64,000 nucleotides of DNA from an uncultured Bacteroidales bacterium (lineage in GTDB: Bacteria; Bacteroidota; Bacteroidia; Bacteroidales; Paludibacteraceae). The stretch spans positions 1 to 64,000 of the forward strand of contig CACZCR010000006.1 of NCBI GenBank assembly GCA_902779705.1. The letters are read 5' to 3'. Positions 54,248-63,120 of the stretch are shown piece by piece. The translations under genes were made by a program, and so were the position numbers. Under the pieces are notes generated by a model. The model searched no databases, was not told where the DNA came from, and saw nothing but the letters and a program-made list of their open reading frames with translations. The first letter of the stretch is position 1. Every line of letters begins with the position of its first letter.

Positions 54248-55160
54248 TGCAAGCTTTTTGTCTGTTTGGCAATGTTATCCATTCTCCCAAACGTAGATCC
54301 CATTCGTTAGGTTGCAAGCGATCGTAGCCGGAAGAATCAAAGAATGTCAATTCGCCAAACAATATTTGTCCGTTATGGTTATACAAATCCACGCGCACGT
54401 GAGGTATCCCTTCCGATAGGCGATGAGCCAATTGCTTCATCTCTTCAAAATGTGGAGGTTTGCTGATCGTTTGCTTGGCGTGTTCTCCAAATTGGCTCTT
54501 AATGTCCAAGTGCTGGAAATTCATGTCAAAATAATCAAAATTATGATCAGAATACCGATTGCTGGCAATGAGCAATAACTTCGGCTCGCCATCAAAACAA
54601 TAGAACTTATAATCGTTAAGTTCATCAGCAATGTATTGTTCCGCAATAATTTTCTTTGGAACATTCTTGTATGGCCATTCCCGTAGTTGAGTATATATAT
54701 TTTGTTTTAATGCCTTATGTAGTTTTTGTATTGTGGCATATTTGTCAACATCATTCTTATCTTTTACGATAACAATCCCATAACTACCTCCTCCATCTGT
54801 CGTTTTGAGTATAAACTGATTAGGTAGTGCAGTCCAGTCTATTTGCTCAGGAGTGTCCCAGATTCCCAGTGTTGGAATTATGTATCCTACGCCAATAATA
54901 TTCTTAACATATTCTTTGACTGCATATTTATCAACCATCATTGTATATTCAGACTGCCTATTATATAGCTTAAGCCATTGCAGTTTTTCTGTATATGTTT
55001 GGGGATTTCTGAAGTCCATCCAATACCCCATTCTAAGGCGGAACTTGACAGCCAAAAACAATTTGTCCGGAATAATAGGTGCCAAAGCATCCCATAAATG
55101 CAGCATAAGCCGATCCGGATATTTAACCAAGTATATTAAAAATTTCTTTATTATTGACAT
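54240..55160 (-). CDS. TupA-like ATP-grasp protein
   Basis: The 306-residue protein belongs to the TupA-like ATP-grasp group: NPQTYTEKLQWLKLYNR, VDKYAVKEYVKNIIG and FILKTTDGGGSYGIVIVKDK are visible, followed by GEPKLLLIASNRYSDH and the late VDLYNHNGQILFGELTFFDSSG. Founding members make teichuronopeptides by linking amino acids to uronate glycans. In this operon, which has uronate-making enzymes, an amide link between an amino acid and a glycan uronate is a plausible role. It overlaps the polymerase gene by 8 bp. Confidence 0.85.
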   Translation of the reverse strand: MSIIKKFLIYLVKYPDRLMLHLWDALAPIIPDKLFLAVKFRLRMGYWMDFRNPQTYTEKLQWLKLYNRQSEYTMMVDKYAVKEYVKNIIGVGYIIPTLGIWDTPEQIDWTALPNQFILKTTDGGGSYGIVIVKDKNDVDKYATIQKLHKALKQNIYTQLREWPYKNVPKKIIAEQYIADELNDYKFYCFDGEPKLLLIASNRYSDHNFDYFDMNFQHLDIKSQFGEHAKQTISKPPHFEEMKQLAHRLSEGIPHVRVDLYNHNGQILFGELTFFDSSGYDRLQPNEWDLRLGEWITLPNRQKACNE

Positions 55161-56638
55161 CTCCGTAGATTAGATCTATTGGTCTTTTTATGTTTAAAAT
55201 ATTTGTTAGCTATGTCCAAAACGATGGTACGTTCTTTTGGAAATAGACAGATCACTCCCACATATATTCCGATACATATAATGATGGTCCCCAATTGATA
55301 TGCAATATTGGGAGAAACGTGTATCAGTAAATAGGCTCCACCGGCCATAATAAGTGTGGCCAAGCAGCAAGGAGCAATGTTTTTGAGCATCTGCCATGGT
55401 GAGATATGTATCATGGTGTACATGATAATCAAATCAACTATTATTCCTTCAAAACGCACCAGTGAGCGTGTGATATACAATGTTTTATAACTGTATTGTA
55501 CAGCGATATATACAGCAGGAATCAAGACGATTAGGTGAAGAACCTGTGCCAGCACAGACAATTTTGGTTTCCCCTGGGCTCGATATACTTCACTACTGTA
55601 GTGACTGAGTACAATAGTAACCGAACTGGTCAATCCCCATAGACCTATAAATCCACTCGTCTCCAACCACTGCTCTCCTAACAACAGACGTGTTACCAGA
55701 TCGCTGTAACAATAGATTCCTACACCCATTGGGATGACCAACAATGCAACATATTTTTGGAAAGAAAAAAACAGTTTTTTGAATTCTTCTTTGTCGGTTT
55801 GTAACTTGGATAAGGCCGAGAATAATACGGGGGTGGTAATGGCTGTAACAAGACCCATGATTTGCCCTACTATCGTTGATGAGGTTTTGTATAATCCCAA
55901 ATAATAAGAACTCAAAACTCGTCCGACGACAAACACATCTAAATAAGCCGTGGCCCATATACTGACAGCTTCAATCATAGACCAAATCGTGAACGAAATC
56001 ATTTCTTTGAGTTTATCAAAGGAATAATACATTCTCGGTTTCCACGAGGAGAAGACTGTCAGACATACAGCGTTGACCAGATTCTGAACAATCGTTCCAA
56101 TCACCAAGGCCCAATAGCTATGAAAACGAATGGCCAAAGGTATGGTTACCAAGATTGGAATACTGAGGCTGATAATACGCACTTTGAACAGCGTCTTAAA
56201 ATCCAATTGCCGCTTATAGACAGCAAACTGGATGCTTGAGAATGCCGCCAGAGGTATCGATATACATGCTACAATCAGTACACCACCATATCCTGGATTG
56301 CCTACCAATGTAGCCAGTGAATCGGCAAACAGGATGATGATTCCCCATAACACAAAGGATACTGTGAGATTACTCCAAAAAGCCACATTGGTGCTTTTGT
56401 CAAAATCCTGTTCGTCTTTAAAATCATGCTGGATGATGTATTTCTGAAAACCGGCATCTGTAAAAATCTCGGCAAAGGTGATGATCATGGTCAAAGTAGC
56501 CACTACTCCAAAAGCATCCGGAGTAAGCAGACGAGCCAAGATGATGCTTACAATAGGCATCACTAACTTAGCCGAAATCTCTGCAAAAGCAGACCATTTA
56601 GTGGCGAATACTATTTTTTTATTTATCTCACCCGACAT
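55151..56638 (-). CDS. Polysaccharide flippase (MOP superfamily), first copy
   Basis: The 495-residue protein has the MOP/Wzx pattern of 12-14 transmembrane helices, starting VFATKWSAFAEISAKLVMPIVSIILARLLTPDAFGVVA. It moves undecaprenyl-linked repeat units across the inner membrane. It overlaps the arginase gene upstream and the TupA-like gene downstream by 10-11 bp each. A second flippase is encoded at 59400-60755, with no more than modest similarity visible. Confidence 0.87.
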   Translation of the reverse strand: MSGEINKKIVFATKWSAFAEISAKLVMPIVSIILARLLTPDAFGVVATLTMIITFAEIFTDAGFQKYIIQHDFKDEQDFDKSTNVAFWSNLTVSFVLWGIIILFADSLATLVGNPGYGGVLIVACISIPLAAFSSIQFAVYKRQLDFKTLFKVRIISLSIPILVTIPLAIRFHSYWALVIGTIVQNLVNAVCLTVFSSWKPRMYYSFDKLKEMISFTIWSMIEAVSIWATAYLDVFVVGRVLSSYYLGLYKTSSTIVGQIMGLVTAITTPVLFSALSKLQTDKEEFKKLFFSFQKYVALLVIPMGVGIYCYSDLVTRLLLGEQWLETSGFIGLWGLTSSVTIVLSHYSSEVYRAQGKPKLSVLAQVLHLIVLIPAVYIAVQYSYKTLYITRSLVRFEGIIVDLIIMYTMIHISPWQMLKNIAPCCLATLIMAGGAYLLIHVSPNIAYQLGTIIICIGIYVGVICLFPKERTIVLDIANKYFKHKKTNRSNLRRCQ

Positions 56639-57527
56639 ATGCTGTCAACAACTGTTTCAAGAACAACACAGCCAATTGTTCGCAATCTTTTTGCTCATTA
56701 TCCAACAGTGGATTATATTCTACAAAATCCAAAGCTATCATTTTGGGAAGAGTGGGGAGTAATGTGGCAAATGTGTCAAAATCATCCATCCACAAACCAT
56801 CTGCTACTCTGACACTGGTGGCCGGAAACAATTTTGGATCAAAAGCATCCACGTCAAAACTTAGATGAAGATGCTCGATCCCCTGCTTGGTCATCTCTTT
56901 GCGAAGTTCTTCCATCACTGCTTTCATCCCCACTTGATGGATATGTTTTGTGGAATAGATATGCAAATGGAGTCTTTCTGCCAGTTCTTGTTCACCCGGA
57001 TCTAAATCGCGGGCGCCTACCCAAAATATGTTCTCCGGTTTGATATGACAAGTAGGGATGTCATTCAAAGGCGATTGGCATAGTCCCATCAGTGCTGCGA
57101 TTGGCATGCCATGTATTCTACATGTTGGCGAACTTGTCTCGGTATTCATGTCGCAGTGAGCATCAAACCATATAACGCCAACATTTTTATCGTGCATTAA
57201 CGAACCGCTTACCGTTCCGATTCCAATAGAGTGGTCTCCGCCAAGGGTCAGTACAAACCGCTTGGCCGCCAATTGTTGAGACACGGCTGATGCCAATTGG
57301 CGATTGATAACTACGATTGACTCCAAGTGTTTAACGTTCCAAATATTGTCGGGCTCGTTTTGTGGTAGTTCATCAACAGGGATCTCTGTGGTAGTTGCCA
57401 CGGTGGGTATACTATTAGAGTCCGAGATCGCGGCACGCAAAATATCTGGTGCTTGTTCCATTCCGTGTATATCACTGCCATACCATATGGGAACACAAAT
57501 AAGTGCTATGTCATTCGTTTCGTTCAT
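56628..57527 (-). CDS. Arginase/agmatinase-family ureohydrolase
   Basis: The 299-residue enzyme has the arginase manganese site: H99 (in LGGDHS), D122/H124/D126 (in FDAHCD) and D225/D227 (in SFDVDAFDP), plus His139 (in IHGMP), equivalent to a catalytic His, and the late EYNP. It would hydrolyse a guanidino group (arginine to ornithine and urea). The sequence fits arginase better than agmatinase, but substrate is not fixed by sight. It is fully embedded in the polysaccharide operon, with overlaps of 4 and 11 bp to neighbours, so it is expressed with them. Confidence 0.87.
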   Translation of the reverse strand: MNETNDIALICVPIWYGSDIHGMEQAPDILRAAISDSNSIPTVATTTEIPVDELPQNEPDNIWNVKHLESIVVINRQLASAVSQQLAAKRFVLTLGGDHSIGIGTVSGSLMHDKNVGVIWFDAHCDMNTETSSPTCRIHGMPIAALMGLCQSPLNDIPTCHIKPENIFWVGARDLDPGEQELAERLHLHIYSTKHIHQVGMKAVMEELRKEMTKQGIEHLHLSFDVDAFDPKLFPATSVRVADGLWMDDFDTFATLLPTLPKMIALDFVEYNPLLDNEQKDCEQLAVLFLKQLLTAYVG

Positions 57528-58258
57528 TTTCCGTACTTTTCACAAGCTTCGTAATACGTGTCCAAGCTGCCGATGTCAAATCGGTCGCCATCCATGGGCC
57601 AAGCATGCATCGGTGTGTGCTCGACTAAATAATGTGCCAGATTGCCCGGAGCATCATTGCCACATCCATTCTCCAGTGCATGACGGATCAAGTCGAAGTC
57701 TTTTTGCAAATATATGTAGAACGGCGGCACGGCATGACGAGTCTTCGGCTGCTGAGGCTTCTCCGCCATCTCTAGCACGCGGTTGTTCTCGTCCAACACC
57801 ACTACCCCCGTTCGTTGCAGTTTCTCAATCGACGGTTGCTCATGATACATGATACAACTCGTTTGCTTTTCTTGGGCAAACGCCACAAAGTCCCGAAAAT
57901 GGAAGAAGAGTAAGTTGTCGGCTGCCACAACCAATAGGTCATCATTCAGTTGCATTTGATCCATCACGTAGAGCAAGTCGCCTACCGCACCAAGTCGCTC
58001 TTCGTTACTATTCGTTCCATCGTCCACAATCGTGATCGGCTTGGTATAGTGCTGCTCACTTGCCCATTTTTCAAAGATTGGTGCAAAACGATGGTTCGTC
58101 ACGATAATATGTTCGTCGATCGCTTCAATCGGGTCAATGTCGTCCAATAGCCGCCCTAAGATAGTGTTGTCTCCTATCTTCAACAACGGCTTGGGGAAGT
58201 TCTTGGTCAGTTCGCCCAAACGCGTTGCGTACCCTGCTGCTATGACGATCGTTTTCAT
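57524..58258 (-). CDS. NDP-sugar nucleotidyltransferase
   Basis: The 244-residue enzyme has the nucleotidyltransferase start IVIAAGYATRLGELTKNFPKPLLKIG, GAVGDLLYVMDQM and DNLLFFHFRDF and ends RFDIGSLDTYYEACEKYGK. It activates a sugar 1-phosphate to a UDP-, GDP- or CTP-sugar; which is not decided by sight. The chosen ATG at 58258 overlaps the GHMP kinase stop by 4 bp, so the kinase product is probably its substrate. Confidence 0.88.
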   Translation of the reverse strand: MKTIVIAAGYATRLGELTKNFPKPLLKIGDNTILGRLLDDIDPIEAIDEHIIVTNHRFAPIFEKWASEQHYTKPITIVDDGTNSNEERLGAVGDLLYVMDQMQLNDDLLVVAADNLLFFHFRDFVAFAQEKQTSCIMYHEQPSIEKLQRTGVVVLDENNRVLEMAEKPQQPKTRHAVPPFYIYLQKDFDLIRHALENGCGNDAPGNLAHYLVEHTPMHAWPMDGDRFDIGSLDTYYEACEKYGK

Positions 58259-59403
58259 GCTTCTATAAATCGTGCGCCGTCTGTGGAGTGTACCCAATAA
58301 ATGCCGAAAGTCTTTTTATATTCCGGATACGTCGCCAGATACTGCTCCGTGATGGCTTTTTCTACAGCCTCTTTGTGGCTTGGATCAACATAGGCAATGA
58401 CTGCTCCTTTGAATCCTCCGCCGCTGAATCGTCCTCCATAAACGCCGTCCAAGTTCTTAAGTATATCATATATCTTGATCAACTCCGGGCTGCCACATTC
58501 GTAGTTATGGATTGAACTCTCGCAACTTTGGTTGATCAGTTGGCCGAACAACTCCATATTGCCGCTTTCCCATGCAGTCACTCCTTTGCGCACTCGTTTG
58601 TACTCTGTATAGAAATGTTCAGCTCTTCGCGCAAAGCGTGCCGGTAGCCGATCTTTAGTAACTTCGTATATGTCAAAAGGTACATCCCGCAGATAGGTCT
58701 TGTTGAGTGGCTTGATGGGCTGCTCTTTGAATGCTTGCATACACCAAGCTGCTGTCTTGCATTCGCTTACACGTAGGTTGTAGTCACTGTCTACCAGACT
58801 ACGGGTTAAACCCGAGAAAATAATAGCTATCTCGCATTTTGCCATGTCTTCGCTCGGTGTTATCAAACGGTATTGCTCAGTGGCTGTATCTAAAAACAGA
58901 AGTTTGCCGGCTTCTCCTAATACGATACATGAATGATCCAAAATACCATTGTTCAAACCTATATACTCGCGTTCAGCTTCAGACGCAATCTTGATGATCT
59001 CCATCTGGGTGAGCGTGATATCATTGGCTTTGGCTAATGCCATCACATAGGCTACCAATACCGCAGCGCTACTGCTCAAACCGCCTATAGGCAATGAACC
59101 GGCGATCTCTCCCTCAATGCCGTGCTTGAGCACAAACCGTTTGCTCAGGGCATATTTGGTACCTCGCACGTAATCCCCCCAATTGCCCTCTTTGACGCGA
59201 GTCTTGTCATCAATGCGTAGTTGTACATCGCCGGGGAATGTATGACTTTTGAGATTAACACTGCCGTCCTCCGTGATATTGAACCACAAATCAATGCCTT
59301 TGTCTATAGCAAATCCGGACACCAGACCATGTTGGTGGTCAACGTGCGCTCCAAGTGGACAAACCCGATAAGGAGCAAAAATATGATAGTCGTATTGTTT
59401 CAT
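58255..59403 (-). CDS. GHMP-family sugar-1-kinase (galacturonokinase-like)
   Basis: The 382-residue kinase has the N-terminal motif PYRVCPLGAHVDHQHG (12-27), ATP-binding PIGGLSSSAAVLVAY (about 122-136) and RFSGGGFKGAVIAYV near the end. CPLGAHxDHQ replaces the usual GRxNxxGEHxDY of galactokinase and matches what I recall of plant galacturonate kinase. It probably makes a sugar 1-phosphate that the adjacent nucleotidyltransferase activates. Start: the ATG at 59403 overlaps the flippase stop (ATGA) and gives a normal N-terminus; the frame is open to 59526. Confidence 0.82.
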   Translation of the reverse strand: MKQYDYHIFAPYRVCPLGAHVDHQHGLVSGFAIDKGIDLWFNITEDGSVNLKSHTFPGDVQLRIDDKTRVKEGNWGDYVRGTKYALSKRFVLKHGIEGEIAGSLPIGGLSSSAAVLVAYVMALAKANDITLTQMEIIKIASEAEREYIGLNNGILDHSCIVLGEAGKLLFLDTATEQYRLITPSEDMAKCEIAIIFSGLTRSLVDSDYNLRVSECKTAAWCMQAFKEQPIKPLNKTYLRDVPFDIYEVTKDRLPARFARRAEHFYTEYKRVRKGVTAWESGNMELFGQLINQSCESSIHNYECGSPELIKIYDILKNLDGVYGGRFSGGGFKGAVIAYVDPSHKEAVEKAITEQYLATYPEYKKTFGIYWVHSTDGARFIEA

Positions 59404-60755
59404 TTCCCCCACAATTCTTTTATTACCACACTTGGCCATTTCCAGTTCTGATATGCCAGTTGGGCGAAGCCTGGTGCCAGAATCAGTCCCCATAAACCCA
59501 TGTCTAATGGTCCAAGGAAAATCCACAACAGCAGAATCGTAGCTGCGCCACTCACCAGTGACGGAATGAAGAACGGTATCTTGTTATCCGCCATGATAAA
59601 TCCGGCTGAGACGGCATGATTGTGTTCCAACACGCTGATGATCAACATTACCATCAGCATCGTCGTCGGCACAAACTGTGTCTGGCTGCCTATGAGGTTT
59701 AACGCCCATTCTCCTAAGAAGATCCAAGCGATACCACCTACCACAAACACCGCCAACAGACTACCCGTACACAAGAGATAGTACCGCCTCAGTCCGTTAA
59801 TGTTGTTCTCTGTACGGCATTGTGCCAACTTAGGCAGATACGACTGATAGAACACCGTCGCGCAGCGCGCCAGGATGTCCATCACTTGTACCGTAATGCC
59901 GTAGCAGGCCACCATCTCCAATGACACGAATACAGGCGCAATAAGCATCGCAGCCTTGTTGACTAAGAAACCGCCTATCTGCGTCAGACCGATCTTAATA
60001 GCATTGGGCGTGATGGCGCTCAGAATCTCTTTGGGCTCATTAGATTCAGCCTCCGCCAAACGTGCTTTCAGTTCCGGCGTAAAGAATACACGATACATCA
60101 TGACGCGACGAATGACAGTAGAAACCAATTGTGAACCCACGATCGCCGTCAGACCGAAGCCTGCATAAATCAGCCCTATAGCTAAAGCTATATATACCGC
60201 TTGACCAATCATATTGATCTGTTGGCTACGCTTGATATAGCCTTTGCCGGTTAATAGCGCATCGTAGTAGAATGTATACAGGTTGTAGCAGTTGATAGCG
60301 ATGAGCAGAATCCACGCCATCATCGCGTCTTGGTGGTCGCCGTTGTACTTGCGGAGGATGTAATACAGATAGGCCGTTCCGGCTGTGACCAGCAGACCAA
60401 ACACACCCAACGCAATATACCGATAGAACCGCTGCATCGCCATCAGCGTCCCCTTGAGCAATCCGTAATCGACTTCCGAATCGGCTGATGCATGGGCAAC
60501 TCCTTCTTTTTGCAAGGTCTTAACACCGGAGAAGATATAACTGATATTGCGCGCAAATGTAGGACGGAAACCAAAATCGAGTAACAGCACAAGGAAGGTA
60601 ATGGTTTGGAAAATATTCCATATTCCGACCGTCTCTTGTGGCATCTTGTGCAAGATGAACGGCAACAGAATAACACCCGCACCAATCATAAATGCTGTGC
60701 CGGCATAGCTCCAGACGATCTCCTTCTTACCGATATGTTCGATCTTATCTGCCAT
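59400..60755 (-). CDS. Polysaccharide flippase (MOP superfamily), second copy
   Basis: The 451-residue protein has twelve or so hydrophobic helices with the Wzx/RfbX-like start EIVWSYAGTAFMIGAGVILLPFILHKM. It lies 51 bp after the ugd gene in the same operon and precedes the kinase with a 4-bp overlap. Two flippases in one operon suggest that two lipid-linked glycans are exported, or that one is for a different substrate. Confidence 0.83.
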   Translation of the reverse strand: MADKIEHIGKKEIVWSYAGTAFMIGAGVILLPFILHKMPQETVGIWNIFQTITFLVLLLDFGFRPTFARNISYIFSGVKTLQKEGVAHASADSEVDYGLLKGTLMAMQRFYRYIALGVFGLLVTAGTAYLYYILRKYNGDHQDAMMAWILLIAINCYNLYTFYYDALLTGKGYIKRSQQINMIGQAVYIALAIGLIYAGFGLTAIVGSQLVSTVIRRVMMYRVFFTPELKARLAEAESNEPKEILSAITPNAIKIGLTQIGGFLVNKAAMLIAPVFVSLEMVACYGITVQVMDILARCATVFYQSYLPKLAQCRTENNINGLRRYYLLCTGSLLAVFVVGGIAWIFLGEWALNLIGSQTQFVPTTMLMVMLIISVLEHNHAVSAGFIMADNKIPFFIPSLVSGAATILLLWIFLGPLDMGLWGLILAPGFAQLAYQNWKWPSVVIKELWGK

Positions 60756-60806
60756 TGTTGGCTTTAGCTTTAGCTCTGGCTTTGGTCAACGCCAACGCCA
60801 ATGCCC

Positions 60807-62075
60807 TTAATCCCTTCTAAATATATCCCTTGTATATACCTTTTCTTTCACATCGTCCAGCACTGCATCATAACGATTGGCAATGATGGCCTGGCTGCGA
60901 AGTTTAAACTCTGCCAAATCATTTACTACTTCGCTACCAAAGAACGTCGTTCCGTTCTCCAAGGTCGGCTCGTAGATGATCACCGTCGCACCCTTTGCTT
61001 TCACGCGTTTCATGATGCCTTGGATAGAGGATTGACGGAAGTTGTCGCTGTTCGATTTCATGGTCAACCGATACACACCAATCGTACAATCATGCTCTTG
61101 ATCGGCATCAAAATCGCCCTTGTGGTAATAGTCGTAATACCCGGCTTTGGCCAGCACCCGATCGGCAATAAAATCCTTACGCGTACGGTTGGATTCCACG
61201 ATTGCTTCGATCAGATTCTCGGGCACATCTTGGTAGTTGGCTAGCAGTTGCTTCGTGTCCTTTGGCAAGCAGTATCCGCCATATCCGAATGATGGGTTGT
61301 TGTAATGCGTACCGATACGCGGATCCAGACACACGCCGTCGATGATATCCTGCGTGTTCAGTCCTTTCATCTCGGCGTAGGTGTCCAACTCGTTGAAATA
61401 GCTCACACGCAGTGCCAGATAGGTGTTGGCGAATAGCTTCACGGCTTCCGCCTCGGTAAGACCCATAATTCGCACCTCGACATCTTGCTTGATGGCACCT
61501 TCTTTGAGTAGATTTGCAAAGGTCTCCGCTGCCTGATACATACGTGTATCGTCTAGGATTGTTCCGACAATGATACGACTTGGATACAAGTTGTCATAGA
61601 GCGCCTTACTCTCACGCAGGAACTCCGGCGAGAAGAGAATGTTGCTGCAATCATATTTCTTGCGCACGCTCTCTGTGTAACCCACCGGAATGGTCGATTT
61701 GATCACCATAATGGCGTTCGGATTCACTTTCAGCACGGTCTCGATCACATTCTCTACAGCACTCGTGTCAAAGTAATTCAATCGGCTGTCGTAGTTGGTC
61801 GGCGCAGCGATAACTACGAACTCCGCATCCTTGTACGCTGACTCGGCATCCAAGGTTGCTGTGAGGTGCAAGAAATCCTCTTGACTCTTGACTCTTGACT
61901 CTTGACTCTTGGCAAAAAACTTCTCGATATACTCATCCTGAATAGGCGACACGCGGTGATTGATCATATCCACCTTTTCCGGTACGATATCCACCGCCAT
62001 CACCTCGTTGTGCTGAGCGAGTAGGGTAGCGATACTCAACCCCACATATCCTGTTCCTGCAACTGCAATTTTCAT
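60807..62075 (-). CDS. ugd: UDP-glucose 6-dehydrogenase
   Basis: It oxidises UDP-glucose to UDP-glucuronate with two NAD+. The 422-residue length includes all three domains. Motifs: [10 protein letters not shown] (Rossmann, 7-16), [16 protein letters not shown] and [10 protein letters not shown] with catalytic Cys269. An insert at 55-66 ([12 protein letters not shown]) comes from a word repeat, and homologues should lack it. It lies 34 bp after the shorter dehydrogenase. Confidence 0.92.
   Translation of the reverse strand: MKIAVAGTGYVGLSIATLLAQHNEVMAVDIVPEKVDMINHRVSPIQDEYIEKFFAKSQESRVKSQEDFLHLTATLDAESAYKDAEFVVIAAPTNYDSRLNYFDTSAVENVIETVLKVNPNAIMVIKSTIPVGYTESVRKKYDCSNILFSPEFLRESKALYDNLYPSRIIVGTILDDTRMYQAAETFANLLKEGAIKQDVEVRIMGLTEAEAVKLFANTYLALRVSYFNELDTYAEMKGLNTQDIIDGVCLDPRIGTHYNNPSFGYGGYCLPKDTKQLLANYQDVPENLIEAIVESNRTRKDFIADRVLAKAGYYDYYHKGDFDADQEHDCTIGVYRLTMKSNSDNFRQSSIQGIMKRVKAKGATVIIYEPTLENGTTFFGSEVVNDLAEFKLRSQAIIANRYDAVLDDVKEKVYTRDIFRRD
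61878..61910. repeat. CTCTTGA word repeat inside ugd
   Basis: Four copies of the 8-bp word CTCTTGA(C) encode [10 protein letters not shown], the same peptide as at 16525-16558 in rlmD. Confidence 0.85.
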
Positions 62076-62109
62076 GTGCTTTTGACTTTTGTCTTTCGAC
62101 TTTCGACTA

Positions 62110-62865
62110 TTAAATGTGCTCTTCTACTCCACGGAAGTGGACGTTCAGTTCGTGGAGGTGTTCAAGAAGAGTACCAAGCGAAGTTCCCTTGGTCATCTCT
62201 GCAAACGCGTTCACGTCTTTCGGGAAGCACTTACCGCCGTAGCCGTACTTGCCGTCCGGACCCGGAACGTAGGTGTGCGTGTCGTTGATATATCCCGATA
62301 GCAGCACGCCCGTGTGCACCTTTCGCCAGTCTGCGCCCATCTTCTCGCAGTACTCCTTGCAGGCATTGAAATACGTTACCTTGTACGCACCGAACACATT
62401 GTGCATGTACTTGGTCAACTCAGCCTCCAGCGGACTCATCACGGTGAACTTCTTACCCACGAAGATTTTTGTCAGCAATTCCTGCGCACCGGTGAAGACC
62501 ATGGTCTGCTTGTTGAAGTCCTCGATGAACGTACGCTCGGTCAAGAACTCCGGCATATAGTACACATTGTGTCCGGTCTCTTTGGTCAGCATGGCACTCG
62601 TACCCGGCAGAATAGTCGTACGAACGAATACCGGTACGTCCGGCAGATTCTTGATCAACTCCTTCATCAGCGTCAAATTCTGCGTGCCATCCTCTTCCGT
62701 CGGTACGTGAATCTGCAAGAATGCGATGTCGATGTCACTCAAATCATCATTGTACCCCTTGTACGGGTCACTGATAAATAACTTGCACTCAGGATTGTTG
62801 TTCTCCAACCAATTTTTCAAGGCCCCTCCTACGAAGCCACATCCAATAATTCCAACTTTAATCAT
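62110..62865 (-). CDS. Short UDP/GDP-sugar dehydrogenase family protein
   Basis: The 251-residue protein has the Rossmann motif [12 protein letters not shown] (6-17), the STIPxGT-like [19 protein letters not shown], and [14 protein letters not shown] with catalytic Cys213. It ends soon after the catalytic loop, so the third (C-terminal UDP-binding) domain of normal family members (about 390-440 residues) is missing. No frameshift is seen at its end. The ATG at 62865 starts the Rossmann fold; the frame is open to 63024, but that reads through the promoter. First gene of the polysaccharide operon. Confidence 0.82.
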   Translation of the reverse strand: MIKVGIIGCGFVGGALKNWLENNNPECKLFISDPYKGYNDDLSDIDIAFLQIHVPTEEDGTQNLTLMKELIKNLPDVPVFVRTTILPGTSAMLTKETGHNVYYMPEFLTERTFIEDFNKQTMVFTGAQELLTKIFVGKKFTVMSPLEAELTKYMHNVFGAYKVTYFNACKEYCEKMGADWRKVHTGVLLSGYINDTHTYVPGPDGKYGYGGKCFPKDVNAFAEMTKGTSLGTLLEHLHELNVHFRGVEEHI

Positions 62866-62900
62866 AATTTGTATATATAATATTTTAATGTTTCTTCTTC

Positions 62901-62935
62901 TGGGGTCCCCGAGGATATTTAATCCTGGGGGAAAA
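62901..62935. repeat. REP-like palindrome, copy C
   Basis: Layout GGGTCCCC, then GAGGAT-ATTTA-ATCCT, then GGGGG. It lies between the promoter and the first gene of the polysaccharide operon, thus in the transcript leader. Confidence 0.65.
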
Positions 62936-62942
62936 AGCCTGC

Positions 62943-62974
62943 AAAGATACAATATTTTTTTTATATACGCAAGT
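62943..62974 (-). promoter_or_regulatory. Promoter of the polysaccharide operon
   Basis: Minus strand: CTTG at 62974-62971 and TATCTTTG at 62950-62943, 20 bp apart, extended as CTTGCGTATATA. No other match is found before the following genes. Confidence 0.75.
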
Positions 62975-63026
62975 ACGCGCGGATTTTTTTTAAAAAAAAT
63001 GTGTTTTCGGCCACAAAGTGGCAATC

Positions 63027-63057
63027 TTTCAACTTTCGACTTTCAACTTTCGACTTT
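63027..63057. repeat. CTTTCGACTTTCAAC word repeat
   Basis: Words of the CTTTCGA / CTTTCAA type recur here and at 62080-62108, before and after the short dehydrogenase gene. Confidence 0.75.
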
Positions 63058-63071
63058 TTTTTGTACCTTTG
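63040..63071 (+). promoter_or_regulatory. Weak promoter candidate before the DUF2723 gene
   Basis: TACCTTTG at 63064-63071 is a good -7 box, but the -33 region at 63040-63043 reads CTTT, a poor match. It is the nearest candidate, about 50 bp before the ATG. Confidence 0.45.
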
Positions 63072-63120
63072 CACCGATTTTGCCTAAAAATGGCCTAAAA
63101 CGAACAAAACAACAATAAAA

